Assembly (NCBI GenBank): GCA_031277315.1
Contig: JAITMP010000040.1
Span: 1-64,000 of the forward strand
DNA: 64,000 nt
Reading direction: 5' to 3'
From: Zoogloeaceae bacterium
GTDB taxonomy: Bacteria; Pseudomonadota; Gammaproteobacteria; Burkholderiales; Rhodocyclaceae
Within the stretch, counting starts at the first letter, position 1; each line of letters begins with the position of its first letter. The translations under genes were made by a program, and so were the position numbers. The notes beneath the pieces were generated by a model, which saw nothing but the letters and a program-made list of their open reading frames with translations, had not been told where the DNA came from and made no database searches. This document shows, one piece after another, positions 62,319 to 64,000 of this stretch.

Positions 62319-63353
62319 TCAATCGGCGTTTTCTTGCAGGCGCTCAATCGCGGCGATGATTTGCGACGGGCGGATAAAATATTTCCACAAGTTTTCTCCC
62401 GGCAGGGAAAGAACAGGACAGATGACGATGCCGGGCGCCCAGTCCGGGCGCCAGTGGAAGCGGGGATTTCTTTTGCGGTAAATGGTGACGACCGGAATCC
62501 CGAGAAACGACGCCAGATGACCGTTCCCGGAATCGTTGGCGACGACAACGCCCGATTCGTATAAATAAGCGGCGAGCGCGCCGATGTCGTCGAAGCGCGG
62601 GACATCGAATGCGTCGCCGGCCATTTGTTTCCAGGCTGCGTGGTTGTTCGGCGCGACGACGATCACAGGCGCATGCCCGCGCGCTTTCAGGCGACGGCAG
62701 AGCGCGAGGAAAGATGCCGGCCGCCAATTCTTTTTCTCCGGCCCTGCCGAATCAGGACTAACGACGATTCTGTTTTTGTGCCGGCGGCGCGCCAACCCGT
62801 CCGGCGCGACGATGGGCGGCTGTTTGCTGACACGCGCAAGGCGCATCCGTTCCCGCATGTATTCCAAAGTCATCTCAACGACGCTGGCGCCGGCTGACGG
62901 GCGGAACCGGATCGAGCTGCCGCTGCCGAGCAGCTTTTCGAGTTGCCGGAACGTGTCCGGGCTGCTGGCACGCCTGATTCTTTCGGTGTGATCGAAATGC
63001 CAGCTTTTCGGCGACTTCTGGCAGATCAGCAACCATTGCTCCCGCAGCCGCGCGGTGGCGGTTTCGTCCATGGCGGCGCGGATGAAACCGGGCGGACTCA
63101 CGATCGCCAGATCGTATGCCGCCAGTTCGGCTTCGATCCGTTCAGCGGGCGGATACGGTTTGATGTTGAGCGTCGGCAGCCATGCCCGCATCTGGTCAGC
63201 GATGTTGCCGTAACAAGTGACGTCGAAACCGTTCCTTTGCAGATTGTCGGCGATCATCAGATAGATCAAGCCATCGCCCAGCGAATCGAAGGAAACCAGC
63301 CCGATTCTGGCTTTGGCGGCGGTTTCCGGATCGGCGGGAAAATGATTTGACAT
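62319..63353 (-). CDS. Glycosyltransferase family 9-like protein (heptosyltransferase type)
   Basis: 344 residues, two Rossmann halves. ARIGLVSFDSLGDGLIYLMI matches the N-terminal GT9 block, and RIVVSPDSAGPEKKNWRPAS, VVVANDSGNGHLASFLGIPV and TIYRKRNPRFHWRP the sugar-nucleotide half. It probably moves a heptose or similar sugar to LPS or another surface glycan; the exact acceptor is unknown. Its stop codon is one base from the tRNA gene end, on the opposite strand. Confidence 0.85.
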   Translation of the reverse strand: MSNHFPADPETAAKARIGLVSFDSLGDGLIYLMIADNLQRNGFDVTCYGNIADQMRAWLPTLNIKPYPPAERIEAELAAYDLAIVSPPGFIRAAMDETATARLREQWLLICQKSPKSWHFDHTERIRRASSPDTFRQLEKLLGSGSSIRFRPSAGASVVEMTLEYMRERMRLARVSKQPPIVAPDGLARRRHKNRIVVSPDSAGPEKKNWRPASFLALCRRLKARGHAPVIVVAPNNHAAWKQMAGDAFDVPRFDDIGALAAYLYESGVVVANDSGNGHLASFLGIPVVTIYRKRNPRFHWRPDWAPGIVICPVLSLPGENLWKYFIRPSQIIAAIERLQENAD

Positions 63354-63390
63354 GACGGGTTTTTCAGGGCGCTCCCCTTATGCCATCCCT

Positions 63391-63780
63391 TTACGCCGTC
63401 CCCTTCTGGATCAACTCGACCTTGTAGCCGTCCGGATCCTGCACGAAGGCGATGATTGCGCTGCCGTGCTGCATCGGGCCGGCTTCGCGCGTCACCGTGC
63501 CGCCACGGCGCTTGATTTCGGCGCAGGCGGCATGGGCGTCGTCCACCTCCAGCGCAAGGTGGCCGTAGCCAGTGCCGATGTCGTACTTGTCCGTGCCCCA
63601 ATTGAACGTCAGTTCCAGCACCGCGCCGTGCTTTTCCTCCTGATAGCCGACGAAGGCCAGCGTGAATTTGCCTTCCGGGTAGTCCATGCGCCGCAGCAGG
63701 CGCATGCCGAGAATTTCAGTATAGAACCGGATCGAGCGGTCGAGATCGCCGACCCGCAGCATGGTATGCAGAATGCGCAT
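63391..63780 (-). CDS. gloA: Lactoylglutathione lyase (glyoxalase I)
   Basis: 129 residues: [20 protein letters not shown] with metal ligand His5, [20 protein letters not shown] with Glu and His ligands, and [14 protein letters not shown] with the final Glu. It converts the methylglyoxal-glutathione adduct to S-lactoylglutathione. ATG at 63780 has AAGGAG upstream. Confidence 0.96.
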   Translation of the reverse strand: MRILHTMLRVGDLDRSIRFYTEILGMRLLRRMDYPEGKFTLAFVGYQEEKHGAVLELTFNWGTDKYDIGTGYGHLALEVDDAHAACAEIKRRGGTVTREAGPMQHGSAIIAFVQDPDGYKVELIQKGTA

Positions 63781-63797
63781 CGCGTGGTTCTCCTTTT

Positions 63798-64000
63798 CTA
63801 TAGTCGCGGACAGGTTACGGCCAGCCGCCGCAGTTCGCCGCGGGCGGCCTGGTAATCGGGGAAAAGCCGCTCGACGACTTTCCAGAAGCGCGGCGAATGG
63901 TTCATTTCGACGAGGTGCGCCAACTCGTGCGCGACGACGTAGTCGATCAGGCGCAGCGGCGCATGAATCAATCGCCATGACAAACGGATTCCGGTTTTTT
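63798..64000 (-). CDS. YgjP/DUF45-type metallopeptidase, cut by the window end
   Basis: C-terminal 66 or so residues, open to the right edge. [20 protein letters not shown] then [20 protein letters not shown] carry the zinc motif HELAHL with the third ligand His in MNHS, the pattern of YgjP (SprT-like). It is 17 bases upstream of gloA on the same strand. Activity of the family is not well settled (peptidase or nucleotide hydrolase). Confidence 0.88.
   Translation of the reverse strand, partial: KTGIRLSWRLIHAPLRLIDYVVAHELAHLVEMNHSPRFWKVVERLFPDYQAARGELRRLAVTCPRL

Overview
The window is GC-rich chromosomal DNA of a betaproteobacterium, most likely of the Rhodocyclales or a related denitrifier-like group (inference). 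The clues are the UbiA/UbiD and UbiU-UbiV-UbiT quinone genes, the paired DUF4212 plus VC_2705-type sodium:solute symporter, TctD/TctE-like two-component systems, the Lys/Ala-rich N-terminus of RpoD and the classic rpsU-dnaG-rpoD block. I ran no database search; all family names come from reading motifs.

Positions 1-2102 are a long type I-C-like CRISPR array (32 repeats, 31 spacers). Its leader and cas genes lie off the left edge and its degenerate trailer end is at 2102. One spacer occurs twice with a one-base length difference, and the three oldest repeats are a shorter version whose hairpin is preserved by compensating changes. Beyond it are a periplasmic protein gene and a 37-codon relic of the 3' end of glmS, the sequence that Tn7-type elements use as their target. 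From 2936 to 13039 all genes are on the minus strand: a symporter operon with its own two-component system, a kinase-USP fusion with a phosphoesterase, and a second two-component system next to an MHS-type transporter whose promoter carries three 11-bp response-regulator-like repeats. Then come groESL (CIRCE operator), dacB, a ParDE toxin-antitoxin pair, ubiD, a FecR/DUF6600 protein, rhlE, a GNAT acetyltransferase and an outer-membrane barrel gene that looks phase variable through a C6-T-C9 tract.

25986-29326 holds ubiA, recG and ridA. 29451-39903 is one large beta-oxidation operon (TetR regulator, FadE, FadI, FadJ, thioesterase, FadN-like protein, thiolase) behind a PsrA-like palindrome. 40195-45964 holds a CcmI-like TPR protein, a second toxin-antitoxin pair, the O2-independent ubiquinone genes ubiU-ubiV-ubiT, ccmAB and an orphan HigA. 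Between ubiU and ubiV are three tandem five-codon mini-ORFs, each overlapping the next by ATGA and the last overlapping the ubiV start.

46084-53487 is housekeeping (leuS, lptE, holA, proA, ogt, xerD, ybaK). 53695-54989 is a small cluster of integron-type attC sites with cassette-like genes and no integrase in view. The window closes with folB, plsY, tsaD, the rpsU-yqeY-dnaG-rpoD group, a tRNA with anticodon CAU, a GT9 glycosyltransferase, gloA and a truncated YgjP-type metallopeptidase. Intergenic spaces carry at least four families of dispersed palindromic repeats, and several housekeeping proteins carry short in-frame tandem repeats in their linkers.
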